Assembly: GCF_004136315.1 (NCBI RefSeq)
Contig: NZ_CP029562.1
Coordinates: 5,107,501 to 5,171,500 of the forward strand
DNA: 64,000 nt
Source of the DNA: Mesorhizobium sp. Pch-S
GTDB lineage: Bacteria; Pseudomonadota; Alphaproteobacteria; Rhizobiales; Rhizobiaceae
Direction of reading: 5' to 3'
Shown: positions 38,708 to 46,517 of the stretch, in pieces
How positions within the stretch are numbered: position 1 is the stretch's first letter
Layout: each line of letters starts with the position of its first letter
Made by a program: the position numbers and the translations under genes
The notes under the pieces: generated by a model
The model's database searches: none
The model's input: only the letters and a program-made list of their open reading frames with translations
What the model was told of the DNA's origin: nothing

Positions 38708-38864
38708 TCGACCCCGCAGGCTTGATGCGTGGGCCTGCCGTTGTGCCAGCCGACGAAAAGTGGTTGGCCGGCTTCGCAATCCGGCGCGAGCACGTCGGTT
38801 TCCTGCTACCGGCCCGGCCATTGGCGACGCAAGTTTCCCTTTGCGAGTCGTTAGTTGGGAATTC

Positions 38865-40064
38865 ATGTCCACGCATGTCCGCCATCCGATCTGGCTACCG
38901 GCGGTTCCGCCGGCGGATGCGCGCACCTTTGCCTCGCTTTACGCCATCGAATCCGCTGCGCGTGCCACGGTCGCCTCGGTCATCCCGATCCAGGCCTATG
39001 AGATCCTGAAGAACGAGCAGACGGTCTCGATCCTCTATACGATCGTGTCGCTGCTGGGTCTTTCGGTTACGTTGTTCATGCCCATGCTGATCCATCGCTT
39101 CGCGCGCAGATGGGTCTACACGGCCGGCGCGCTGCTGCTTGGGATCGGCTCGCTGTTCTTCGTCACCCATTCGCTGCCGGGCCAGATTATCGGCATGCTC
39201 TGCAGGGTGATGGGCGCAAGCGCGCTGTCGATCACGCTCAACCTCTACATCATGGATCATATCCGCAAGACCGACCTCATGCAGGCAGAGTCGCTGCGCA
39301 TGGCATGGTCGATGATCGCCTGGACCAGCGGCCCGACGCTCGGTATCTTCCTCTATACGCGTTACGGCATCTACGCCGCGCACGGAGCCGTGGCTGTTTT
39401 CGCGCTCTGCCTGCTTGCGCTGTTCTGGTACTACCGGCTTGGCGACAATCCGATGATCGTGCCGGGCAAGAGCCGCCCCATCAATCCGTTCGCCAATATC
39501 GGGCGCTTCGTCAGCCAGCCTCGTTTGCGGCTCGCCTGGCTCATCGCGTTCGGCCGTTCCTGCTACTGGACGACGTTCTTTGTGTACGGTCCGCTGTTCA
39601 TGGTCATCACCGGGCAAGGTGAACTCGCCGGCGGCCTGCTGGTTTCGGCTGGCAACGCTCTCCTCTTTGCTGCCATTTTCTGGGGCAGGGCAGGCAAGCG
39701 CTACGGCGCGCGCAACGTAATGACGCTGGCCTTTGTCGGGATGGCGGTGTCGCTGTGGCTTGCCGGCGCCATCGGCGAACTGATTCCGCTAGCCACCGCC
39801 GGTCTGCTCCTGGTCGGCGCCTTGTTCACCATCGCGCTCGATGCCATCGGTTCCACGGCGTTCATGCGATCGGTGCGCGCCTATGAGCGGCCACAGATGG
39901 CCGCTGTCTACCGCACCTATCTCGATTTCTCGGAGCTGACGCCGCCCCTGGTCTATTCGCTGGTGCTGGCTTTCTTCGGCCTGGGATCGGTTTTTGCCAC
40001 CCTTGGCTGTCTTGCTGCTGTCTGCGCCGTTGTTACCTGGCTGTATCTGCCGAAATCGATGTAG
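38865..40064 (+). CDS. MFS transporter
   Basis: 399 residues with about 12 hydrophobic helices. Motif A is degenerate (MPMLIHRFARRWVYTAG). It lacks close similarity to the Bcr-type neighbour, so it is not a tandem duplicate. The ATG at 38865 is preferred; an upstream frame of 67 codons has no transporter features and overlaps the end of the preceding MFS gene. The role is unknown; the next element is the cobalamin riboswitch, which starts a separate transcript. Confidence 0.82.
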   Translation: MSTHVRHPIWLPAVPPADARTFASLYAIESAARATVASVIPIQAYEILKNEQTVSILYTIVSLLGLSVTLFMPMLIHRFARRWVYTAGALLLGIGSLFFVTHSLPGQIIGMLCRVMGASALSITLNLYIMDHIRKTDLMQAESLRMAWSMIAWTSGPTLGIFLYTRYGIYAAHGAVAVFALCLLALFWYYRLGDNPMIVPGKSRPINPFANIGRFVSQPRLRLAWLIAFGRSCYWTTFFVYGPLFMVITGQGELAGGLLVSAGNALLFAAIFWGRAGKRYGARNVMTLAFVGMAVSLWLAGAIGELIPLATAGLLLVGALFTIALDAIGSTAFMRSVRAYERPQMAAVYRTYLDFSELTPPLVYSLVLAFFGLGSVFATLGCLAAVCAVVTWLYLPKSM

Positions 40065-40118
40065 GACGCCAACCGATCGTCAATGACGCTGATGCGTCTG
40101 GCGATGGCGGAATTTGGT

Positions 40119-40147
40119 TTGCCGGACGCCACGATTCTTTCTATAGT
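40119..40147 (+). promoter_or_regulatory. Promoter of the cobalamin operon
   Basis: TTGCCG (40119-40124), a 17-base spacer and TATAGT (40142-40147). It lies directly before the cobalamin riboswitch, giving an expected start near 40154. Confidence 0.7.
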
Positions 40148-40154
40148 TCCAGCC

Positions 40155-40325
40155 GTCGTCGGTCCCTTCGGGACCAAGAGGGAATACGGTGGGGAGGGGG
40201 AAACCATCCGAAGCCGTGGCTGCCCCCGCAACTGTGAGCGGTAGTCCTCTCCAATGCCACTGAGGTTCGCCTCGGGAAGGTGGGGAAGGGCGCTGATCCG
40301 CAAGCCAGGAGACCTGCCGGCGACG
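40155..40325 (+). promoter_or_regulatory. Cobalamin riboswitch
   Basis: A classic adenosylcobalamin aptamer. The hairpin GGTCCCTTCGGGACC opens it, followed by GGGAATACGGTG, GAAACCATCCGAAGCCGTGG, the core CTGCCCCCGCAACTGTGAGC and CCACTGAGG. The B12 box is GCCAGGAGACCTGCC at 40304-40318. It lies in the leader of cbtB and should shut down cobalt uptake and cobalamin genes when B12 is plentiful. Confidence 0.95.
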
Positions 40326-40369
40326 GCAATGACGGTAATGCCCTCGGGTGGAGGGCGAAAGGACAGACC

Positions 40370-40549
40370 ATGAATACCGCTTCCGTTTCTCTCGGCGCTT
40401 CGACCTCTTCGCAGTCGCGCTTCCTGCAGCTGGCAATGGCTGGCCTGCTCGGCATCTTCGTCATCGGCTTCACCGGCTTCTCGCATATCGAGGCCGTGCA
40501 CAACGCTGCCCACGACGCCCGCCACTCGATGGCGTTCCCCTGCCACTAA
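40370..40549 (+). CDS. cbtB: Cobalt transporter subunit CbtB
   Basis: 59 residues with one transmembrane helix (AMAGLLGIFVIGFTGF) and the family C-terminal histidine-rich motif HNAAHDARHSMAFPCH, thought to bind cobalt. It is the first gene after the cobalamin riboswitch and is followed 17 bases later by cbtA, the usual pair in proteobacteria. Confidence 0.93.
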   Translation: MNTASVSLGASTSSQSRFLQLAMAGLLGIFVIGFTGFSHIEAVHNAAHDARHSMAFPCH

Positions 40550-40566
40550 CCCAGGGGGAACCCACC

Positions 40567-41343
40567 ATGTCTGTTTTTCGCAACGTCGTGTTCGTCGCGG
40601 CGATCGCTGGCCTTTTGGCCGGCATCGTTCTCGCCTGCCTGCAGGCCTACGCCACCGTTCCGCTGATCCTGAAGGCGGAAGTGTATGAACAGGCCGCCGG
40701 CGGCCATGAGCATACGGCTGCGCCTGTCGCTCCCGCTGCCGATGCGGGCACCAATGCAATGAGTTCGGCTGCGCCGGCTCCCGCAGCTGCTCCGGCGGAG
40801 GAAGAGGAAGGCTGGGCACCCGCCGACGGTGTCGAGCGGTTCTCGTTCAACGTGCTCTCCAATGTCGTCACCGGTATCGGCTTCGCGCTGATCCTTGTTG
40901 CCTTCTCGGAATTCGCGGGTGGTATCGGCAATTGGCGCCAGGGCGTGTTCTGGGGACTTGCGGGTTTTGCCGTGTTTACATTGGCGCCAGGCCTCGGGCT
41001 GCCGCCCGAACTGCCGGCTATGCCTGCGGCCGATCTTATCCCCAGGCAGGCCTGGTGGATTTCCACCGTCGTCGCGACGGCCATCGGCCTTGCGCTGATC
41101 GCTTTTCGCCGGTCCCTGCCGCTCACGGTACTCGCCATCGTGCTGATCGTCGCCCCGCACGTCGTTGGCGCACCGCAGCCGGCAAGCTATGACACGCCGA
41201 TCCCGGAAGGCCTGCATCACCAGTTCGTGGTGGCGGTCACACTGACCAACCTGGTGTTCTGGGTTGTTCTGGGAGCGGTCGTCGGCGTCGTGCGTGGCCG
41301 CTTCACCGGGCAGGCTTCGAGCCTTCGCGACAGCTTTGCCTGA
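40567..41343 (+). CDS. cbtA: Predicted cobalt transporter CbtA
   Basis: 258 residues with about six transmembrane helices and a polar loop rich in alanine, proline and glutamate between helices 1 and 2. That loop includes a GGHEHTA histidine site. It is predicted to import cobalt together with CbtB for corrin synthesis. The stop overlaps the likely TTG start of cobU. Confidence 0.92.
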   Translation: MSVFRNVVFVAAIAGLLAGIVLACLQAYATVPLILKAEVYEQAAGGHEHTAAPVAPAADAGTNAMSSAAPAPAAAPAEEEEGWAPADGVERFSFNVLSNVVTGIGFALILVAFSEFAGGIGNWRQGVFWGLAGFAVFTLAPGLGLPPELPAMPAADLIPRQAWWISTVVATAIGLALIAFRRSLPLTVLAIVLIVAPHVVGAPQPASYDTPIPEGLHHQFVVAVTLTNLVFWVVLGAVVGVVRGRFTGQASSLRDSFA

Positions 41344-41845
41344 TCGCCTGACCTTCATCATCGGCGGTGCGCGCTCCGGCAAGAGCGCGCATGCCGAAAA
41401 GCTGGTTACCGCTTTGCCGGCGCCCTGGACCTATATCGCGACCGCACAGGCGTATGACGATGAAATGCGCGAACGCATCGCGCATCATCGTGCTCGACGC
41501 GGTGAAGGCTGGGAAACGGCGGATGCACCACTCGACCTTGTCGGATTGCTGGCGCGCCTGCCGGACGGGCGACCGGTGCTGCTCGATTGCCTTACGCTCT
41601 GGCTCACCAATCACATGCTGGCCGAGCATGATGTCGAGGCCGAATGCGCCAGACTGACAGCTCTGTTATCGAAACCGCGCGGTCCATGGTTCGTGGTGTC
41701 CAATGAAGTCGGCCTTGGCATCGTGCCGGACAATGCGCTGGCGCGTCGCTTCCGTGACGCTGCCGGGCGTCTCAACCAGCAAGTCGCGGCGGTTGCCGAC
41801 GATGTGGTGCTGACCGTTGCCGGCCTGCCGCTCAGGGTGAAATGA
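41336..41845 (+). CDS. cobU: Adenosylcobinamide kinase / adenosylcobinamide-phosphate guanylyltransferase
   Basis: Phosphorylates adenosylcobinamide and then attaches GMP, in nucleotide loop assembly. 169 residues. The P-loop is FIIGGARSGKSAHAE. The guanylyl-accepting histidine is in the region IAHHRARRGEGW, and VSNEVGLGIVPDNALARRFR is the family signature. No ATG lies near the conserved start. A TTG at 41336, overlapping the cbtA stop, gives a full-length protein. It is named cobP in the Pseudomonas denitrificans scheme. Confidence 0.92.
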   Translation: MPDRLTFIIGGARSGKSAHAEKLVTALPAPWTYIATAQAYDDEMRERIAHHRARRGEGWETADAPLDLVGLLARLPDGRPVLLDCLTLWLTNHMLAEHDVEAECARLTALLSKPRGPWFVVSNEVGLGIVPDNALARRFRDAAGRLNQQVAAVADDVVLTVAGLPLRVK

Positions 41846-41846
41846 C

Positions 41847-42455
41847 ATGATCGACGACAGTGAAGCCGAGCGCCATCGCGCCAAGATGGCCAAGCGCAAG
41901 GCGGTGCAGGACGCCGAGGTGGCGCAAAAAACCATCGAGAAAGGCCTGCTCATCGTCAATACCGGTCCCGGCAAGGGCAAGACCACCGCTGCCTTCGGGC
42001 TGGCGCTGCGCATGCTGGGTTACGGCCGGCGCGTTGGAGTGGTGCAGTTCATCAAGGGCAAGTGGCACACCGGCGAGAAGGACGCTTTCAAAGCCTTTGG
42101 GGATCAGCTGATCTGGTATTCGATGGGCGAGGGCTTCACCTGGGAAACGCAGGATCTGAAGCGGGATGTCGCCGCCGCGGAAGCCGCCTGGATGAAGGTG
42201 GAGGAGCTGATAGCCGATCCGTCCATCAGCCTGCTGGTGCTGGACGAGCTCAACATCGCGTTGCGCTACGACTATCTGGATGTCGATCGGGTCGTGGCTG
42301 CACTGAAGGAGCGGCGCGAAGACCTGCATGTCGTCGTTACCGGGCGCAATGCCAAGCCGACGCTCACCGAAGCTGCCGATCTCGTCACCGAGATGGGCGC
42401 GACGAAGCACCATTTTTCCGCTGGCGTGAAAGCCCAGCAGGGCATCGAGTTTTAA
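41847..42455 (+). CDS. cobO: Cob(I)yrinic acid a,c-diamide adenosyltransferase
   Basis: Adds the adenosyl group to the corrin cobalt (CobA/BtuR type). 202 residues. The P-loop TGPGKGKTTAAFGLALRM lies at residues about 37-54, with VVQFIKGKW and LVLDELNIALRYDYLD (Walker B-like) downstream. It lies one base after cobU. Three bases after its stop, the convergent cobD gene ends. Confidence 0.96.
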   Translation: MIDDSEAERHRAKMAKRKAVQDAEVAQKTIEKGLLIVNTGPGKGKTTAAFGLALRMLGYGRRVGVVQFIKGKWHTGEKDAFKAFGDQLIWYSMGEGFTWETQDLKRDVAAAEAAWMKVEELIADPSISLLVLDELNIALRYDYLDVDRVVAALKERREDLHVVVTGRNAKPTLTEAADLVTEMGATKHHFSAGVKAQQGIEF

Positions 42456-42458
42456 GGC

Positions 42459-43421
42459 TCACCACATCAGCAGGGCCAGCGCGCCAAACAGCGCGATGAG
42501 CAGCATGTCCGCAGTCCAGTAAAGCCTGAGTGCCTGGCGGATGTCGGCGCTGGTAACAGCGGTGCGGCCGCCTTCTCCCATATGGCGGCCTTCCACCAGA
42601 ACTCCGCCATAAGAACGCGGGCCGGCAAGCGCGAGGCCGAGGGCGCCGGCCATCGCTGCTTCCGGCCAGCCGGCATTGGGCGAGCGGTGATGGCGTGCGT
42701 CGCGCCGCATGGCGCGCCACGCTTCGGCCGGATCGGCGCCCTTTATGAAAAGCGCGGCGACTACGATCAGCAAGCCTGTCAGCCGCGAGGCGGGCAGGTT
42801 GACGAGATCGTCGAAGCGCGCGGAGGCCCAGCCGAACGCCTCGTGGCGCTCGGTGCGGTGGCCAATCATCGAATCTGCGGTGTTGGCGGCCTTGTAGGCA
42901 ACGCCGCCGGCCAGTCCGCCGACGCCAAGCCAGAAGGCGGGGGCAACAATGCCATCGGAAAAATTCTCTGCCAGGCTCTCGATGGCAGCCCGTCCGACAG
43001 CGGCTTCGTCGAGCTTTTCCGGATCGCGGCCGACGATCATCGACACCGCCTTTCGCCCGGCAGCGAGACCGCCGCTGTCAAGCGCATCAGCGACTGCCTC
43101 GACGTGGCTTGCCAGGCTTTTCTGCGACAGCAGCGAGCTTCCCAGCAGCGCGACGGCGACAATGCCGAATGGCAGGGCCAGCAGGGCAGACTCCGCGACC
43201 CGGGCGATCGTCGCCGGCACGGCAACGATGAGCAGCAGCGCAAACAGGCCGGCCATGCGACGCGCCGCGTCGCTGTCGGCGGCGCTGTTGAGCCTGCGAT
43301 CGAGACAGGATATCAGGGCGCCGATCCACGTCACCGGATGACCGATGGCGCGAAACAGCCGGTCCGGATAGCCGAGCCGAGCTTCGATCAAAAGCGACAG
43401 AAAGGCGGTCAGGGCGGACAT
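42459..43421 (-). CDS. cobD: Adenosylcobinamide-phosphate synthase (CbiB family)
   Basis: An inner-membrane enzyme joining adenosylcobyric acid to (R)-1-amino-2-propanol (phosphate). 320 residues with about five transmembrane helices. Family motifs include HPVTWIGALISCLDRRLN near the start, NFSDGIVAPAFW and the C-terminal VKGRHMGEGGR-like segment (VEGRHMGEGGRTA). Its ATG shares bases with the divergent cobC ATG. CobD here follows the P. denitrificans scheme, not the Salmonella one. Confidence 0.95.
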   Translation of the reverse strand: MSALTAFLSLLIEARLGYPDRLFRAIGHPVTWIGALISCLDRRLNSAADSDAARRMAGLFALLLIVAVPATIARVAESALLALPFGIVAVALLGSSLLSQKSLASHVEAVADALDSGGLAAGRKAVSMIVGRDPEKLDEAAVGRAAIESLAENFSDGIVAPAFWLGVGGLAGGVAYKAANTADSMIGHRTERHEAFGWASARFDDLVNLPASRLTGLLIVVAALFIKGADPAEAWRAMRRDARHHRSPNAGWPEAAMAGALGLALAGPRSYGGVLVEGRHMGEGGRTAVTSADIRQALRLYWTADMLLIALFGALALLMW

Positions 43422-44475
43422 GAGGCTTCCAGGCGAGGCAATTGCGGCAGTTGATCACGGCGGAAGCCTCGGCCGGGCGCGGGCACTGTTTCCTGACGCA
43501 CCGGAGCCGTTTGTCGATCTCTCGACCGGGATCAATCCGCACTCCTATCCGCTTTTCGATCCGCCCGCCACAGCGTTCACCCGATTGCCGGAAGCTGCCC
43601 GGCTTGCCGAATTGCAGGCGGTTGCCGCAACGACCTATGGCGCACCTTCGGCAGCCCATGTCGTCGCAGGCCCGGGCACACAGATCCTGTTGCCGCGCGT
43701 CGCCTCACTGGTGAGTGCGGGGCGCGCGCTGGTGCTGTCGCCGACCTATGCCGAGCATGCCCGGGCGGCTGCCATCGCCGGTCATGTCGTTGCCGAAACC
43801 ACTGATTTCGACGCCCTGGCCGAAGCGGACGTCGCCATCCTGGTGAATCCCAACAATCCGGATGGACGCGTCGTTTCGCGCGAACGGCTGCTCGGGCTCG
43901 CCGATGCCATGAAAGCCAAGGGCGGTCTGCTGGTGGTCGACGAGGCGTTCATGGACGTTGGCCCGCGCGATGCAAGTCTTGCTGCCGACGCCGGTCAGGG
44001 TGGGTTGGTGGTCCTGCGCTCCTTCGGCAAGTTCTTCGGGCTGGCCGGTGTGCGGCTCGGGTTCGCTTTGACGGACAGGGCAACGGCTGCACAACTGGGC
44101 AGTCAACTCGGTCCCTGGGCGGTGGCAGGGCCAACGCTGGAATACGGAATTCGCGCGCTCACTGACATCGCCTGGCAGGAGCGGATGCGGCAGCAATTGA
44201 ACGCTGATGCCGCACGGCTCGATGCGCTGTTCCTGCGTCAAGGCGTGCCGATCAAGGGTGGAACGTCGTTGTTCCGCTACCTCGATTTCGGCGGTGCTCG
44301 ACGTCTGTTCAGCGCACTTGGCCGACAGGGCATCCTGCTGCGCCATTTCGTGGAGCGACCGGATACGCTGCGTTCCGGCCTGCCCGGGTCGGAACACGAG
44401 TGGCAGCGGCTCGACGCCGCTCTTGCCGGCTGGGCCGCAAAGCACGATGGTTCGCAAAACAGGATACGCGCATGA
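43420..44475 (+). CDS. cobC: Threonine-phosphate decarboxylase-type aminotransferase fold protein
   Basis: A PLP enzyme that supplies the aminopropanol moiety of cobalamin (CobC in P. denitrificans terms). 351 residues. HGGSLGRARALFPDAPEPFVDLSTGINP is the family start (split here as HGGSLGRAR and DLSTGINP). The PLP contacts are NPNNPDGR, DEAFMDVG and the lysine in SFGKFFGLAGVRLGF. The start codon overlaps that of cobD on the other strand. The stop overlaps the start of the next gene as ATGA. Confidence 0.93.
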   Translation: MRLPGEAIAAVDHGGSLGRARALFPDAPEPFVDLSTGINPHSYPLFDPPATAFTRLPEAARLAELQAVAATTYGAPSAAHVVAGPGTQILLPRVASLVSAGRALVLSPTYAEHARAAAIAGHVVAETTDFDALAEADVAILVNPNNPDGRVVSRERLLGLADAMKAKGGLLVVDEAFMDVGPRDASLAADAGQGGLVVLRSFGKFFGLAGVRLGFALTDRATAAQLGSQLGPWAVAGPTLEYGIRALTDIAWQERMRQQLNADAARLDALFLRQGVPIKGGTSLFRYLDFGGARRLFSALGRQGILLRHFVERPDTLRSGLPGSEHEWQRLDAALAGWAAKHDGSQNRIRA

Positions 44476-44978
44476 TCATCGTCTGTCCGCTCTCCAAGGT
44501 CGAGGCTACGGTCAATCGTGCCGGTGCCGAGCGACTGCTGTCTTTGCTGGCGGCCGGTACGGACATGGTGCGTCCGGCGGCAATCCGGCCGGAAAATCAT
44601 CTGCATCTCGTCATGCACGACATCGCAGAGGCACAGGAAGGCATGACGCTGCCCGGCGAAGAGCATGTGCGCGCGCTGCTTGGTTTCGCGCAAGGCTGGA
44701 ATCGGTCGCGGCCGCTGGTGGTCAATTGCTATGCCGGCATCAGCCGCTCGACGGCTTCGGCCTACATCATTGCGGCTGCTCTCGCCCCGGAACGCGACGA
44801 GATGGAACTGGCCAGGACATTGCGCTGGCTATCGCCTTCGGCCACGCCAAATCCGCGCCTTGTCGCGGTGGCCGATCACATCCTTGGCCGCGATGGCCGT
44901 ATGGTGGCTGCCATCGCTTCGATCGGCCGTGGTGCCGACGCCTATGAAGGCGTGCCGTTTGAGCTCGAGATCGAGTAA
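44472..44978 (+). CDS. Protein tyrosine phosphatase-like protein coupled to cobC
   Basis: 168 residues. The P-loop signature CX5R is intact (NCYAGISRSTASAYI, residues about 83-97), with an upstream MHDIAE segment that could hold the general acid. It matches the tyrosine phosphatase-like proteins often found next to cobC in rhizobia. Whether it removes a phosphate from a cobalamin intermediate or from protein is not known. It overlaps cobC by four bases (ATGA) and ends in an inverted repeat shared with the convergent gene. Confidence 0.88.
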   Translation: MIIVCPLSKVEATVNRAGAERLLSLLAAGTDMVRPAAIRPENHLHLVMHDIAEAQEGMTLPGEEHVRALLGFAQGWNRSRPLVVNCYAGISRSTASAYIIAAALAPERDEMELARTLRWLSPSATPNPRLVAVADHILGRDGRMVAAIASIGRGADAYEGVPFELEIE

Positions 44979-45006
44979 GGAGCTTCCATCGAGAGTGGAA
45001 GCTCCT
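44977..45006. terminator. Bidirectional hairpin between convergent genes
   Basis: AAGGAGCTTCCA (44977-44988) and TGGAAGCTCCTT (44995-45006) are perfect 12-base inverted repeats around a 6-base loop. The arms touch the stop codons of both convergent genes. Short T runs on each side make it a plausible two-way terminator. Confidence 0.75.
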
Positions 45007-45806
45007 TACAGCACCCAATCGCTCAACTTGGCAGCACGAACATCCTTCAGCAATGTGATGAACCCATCAGCCTGGTGCTCTGCCGTCAGGCGACCTTTTT
45101 CGGCGGTTGCAATCGAAGCGTCCCCCACCACGCCATGGGGGTTGAGGTCACGCGCGATCCAGGCATAGGCATGCGTTCCGGTCTGGCGCAGCAGCGAAAA
45201 CGCCTTTTCCGCCTTGGCGACATTGGAGACGAAGTTCTCCGCCTTGCCCATGTCGACCAGATCCGGGCGGAAATGCAGCATCAGGGAAGTCTCGACATCG
45301 CCGCCGTGGATGCCATGGCGATCTTCAAGTTCGGTATACATGCCGGCAGGTCGGCCGAAACGTTGCCAGCTCGTCTTCACGGCAAGCATGTTTTCGCGCA
45401 CGCGCAACTCGCGCGTGACGATGCCCATGATCTCCTCGTTGCCGCCATGCGAGTTGACGACGACCAGTTTCTTCACTCCGGCGCGGGCAATGGAAAGGCC
45501 AAGTTCGGTCCAGGCCTCGATCAGCGTTGCCGGCGGCAGGGTGAGTGTTCCCGGCGCATGCACATGTTCGTTGGACTTGCCCACCGCCTGCACAGGCAGG
45601 ATTCGGATGTCGAGGTCGGTGGGAAGCCGCGCGATCATCGTTTCCAGCATGCCGTTCATGATGCTGGTGTCGGTCGACACCGGCAGATGTGGACCATGCT
45701 GCTCGATCGCCGCCACCGGCAGAACCGCGATCGTCGTTTCCGGGTCTATCGCAGCATATTCGGTGGTACGGAAATCGCCCCACCACACGCGTCTTTTGGT
45801 CGTCAC
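45006..45806 (-). CDS. Creatininase family amidohydrolase
   Basis: 266 residues of the creatininase/formylaminopyrimidine amidohydrolase superfamily. Metal-binding motifs are in order: LPVAAIEQHGPHLPVSTDT (E, H and D ligands), VVNSHGGNEE, and MHGGDVETSLML-like HGGDVETSLM. Relatives open creatinine, hydrolyse formylaminopyrroles in F420/riboflavin-type pathways, or act on inositol lactones. The adjacent RidA, importer and deaminase genes favour a cyclic amide or urea-type nitrogen compound. The exact substrate is unknown. Confidence 0.9.
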   Translation of the reverse strand: MTTKRRVWWGDFRTTEYAAIDPETTIAVLPVAAIEQHGPHLPVSTDTSIMNGMLETMIARLPTDLDIRILPVQAVGKSNEHVHAPGTLTLPPATLIEAWTELGLSIARAGVKKLVVVNSHGGNEEIMGIVTRELRVRENMLAVKTSWQRFGRPAGMYTELEDRHGIHGGDVETSLMLHFRPDLVDMGKAENFVSNVAKAEKAFSLLRQTGTHAYAWIARDLNPHGVVGDASIATAEKGRLTAEHQADGFITLLKDVRAAKLSDWVL

Positions 45807-45868
45807 ATCAGTCTCCGGATTGTAGGCCGCATTCGAGTTCCCTTATCATAGAGGAAGGGACTGGTTGT

Positions 45869-46264
45869 TCATCCCGCCGCAATCACCTCAACCTCGACTT
45901 TGAATTCCGGCCGCGCGAAGCCGCCGACGATCATCAGCGTGGAGGCCGGCGCAGGGTCGGCAAAGGTGCGGTCCCGCACTGCCATGTAAGGCTTGAGATA
46001 GGCACGATCGATGACATAGGCGTTGATGCGCACGACATCCTTCAGGCCGAGCCCTGCCTCGGCCAGAATGGCTGCGATGTTCCTGAAGCACAGTTCCGCC
46101 TGTTCCTCGACCCCTTCTGGTATGTGATCGTCCGCGGTGATCGCTACCTGGCCCGCGCACAGGATGAGCCGCTTGCCGGCAGGGACCTCGACGCCATGGC
46201 TATAGCGGGCAAAAGGCGTCTTGATCGACTTCGGCATCAAATATCGGAACATCGCGCTCTCCAT
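45869..46264 (-). CDS. RidA family protein
   Basis: 131 residues of the RidA/YjgF/UK114 family, which hydrolyse reactive enamines and imines to ketoacids and ammonia or act on related intermediates. The conserved LILCAGQVAITADDHIPEG and NAYVIDRAYLKPYMAVRD segments are visible. The start lies just left of the gap before the ABC operon, and the gene runs with the creatininase, so they probably share a transcript. Whether it is a true RidA or a pathway-specific Rid member cannot be decided. Confidence 0.9.
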   Translation of the reverse strand: MESAMFRYLMPKSIKTPFARYSHGVEVPAGKRLILCAGQVAITADDHIPEGVEEQAELCFRNIAAILAEAGLGLKDVVRINAYVIDRAYLKPYMAVRDRTFADPAPASTLMIVGGFARPEFKVEVEVIAAG

Positions 46265-46337
46265 TCGTGGCGGGGAAACTAGGCCGGGACGCAGTCACGA
46301 TTCAAGCGCTGCCTGTGCGATGACAGTATTACTTTCA

Positions 46338-46354
46338 CCATGAACTATTCATGG
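46338..46354. promoter_or_regulatory. 17-base palindrome, candidate operator
   Basis: CCATGAA-CTA-TTCATGG is a perfect inverted repeat with 7-base arms in the 253-base gap between the divergent creatininase/RidA and ABC transporter operons. It is well placed for a regulator that controls both. The regulator is not adjacent. Confidence 0.5.
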
Positions 46355-46517
46355 ACAGTTGCCCTGAAAGTGGGCACGATGACGCGTGAAGCTGCAGGGC
46401 AGGGAACACCCAACACAATGCTCTTCCGGAATTGCGCGGTGGACGTTGTGGCATGGCCTTTGCTTTGTCGGTCGGTATGACGCTGTGTCGCGTGCGAGCG
46501 AAGGGGAGAGGAAATCG

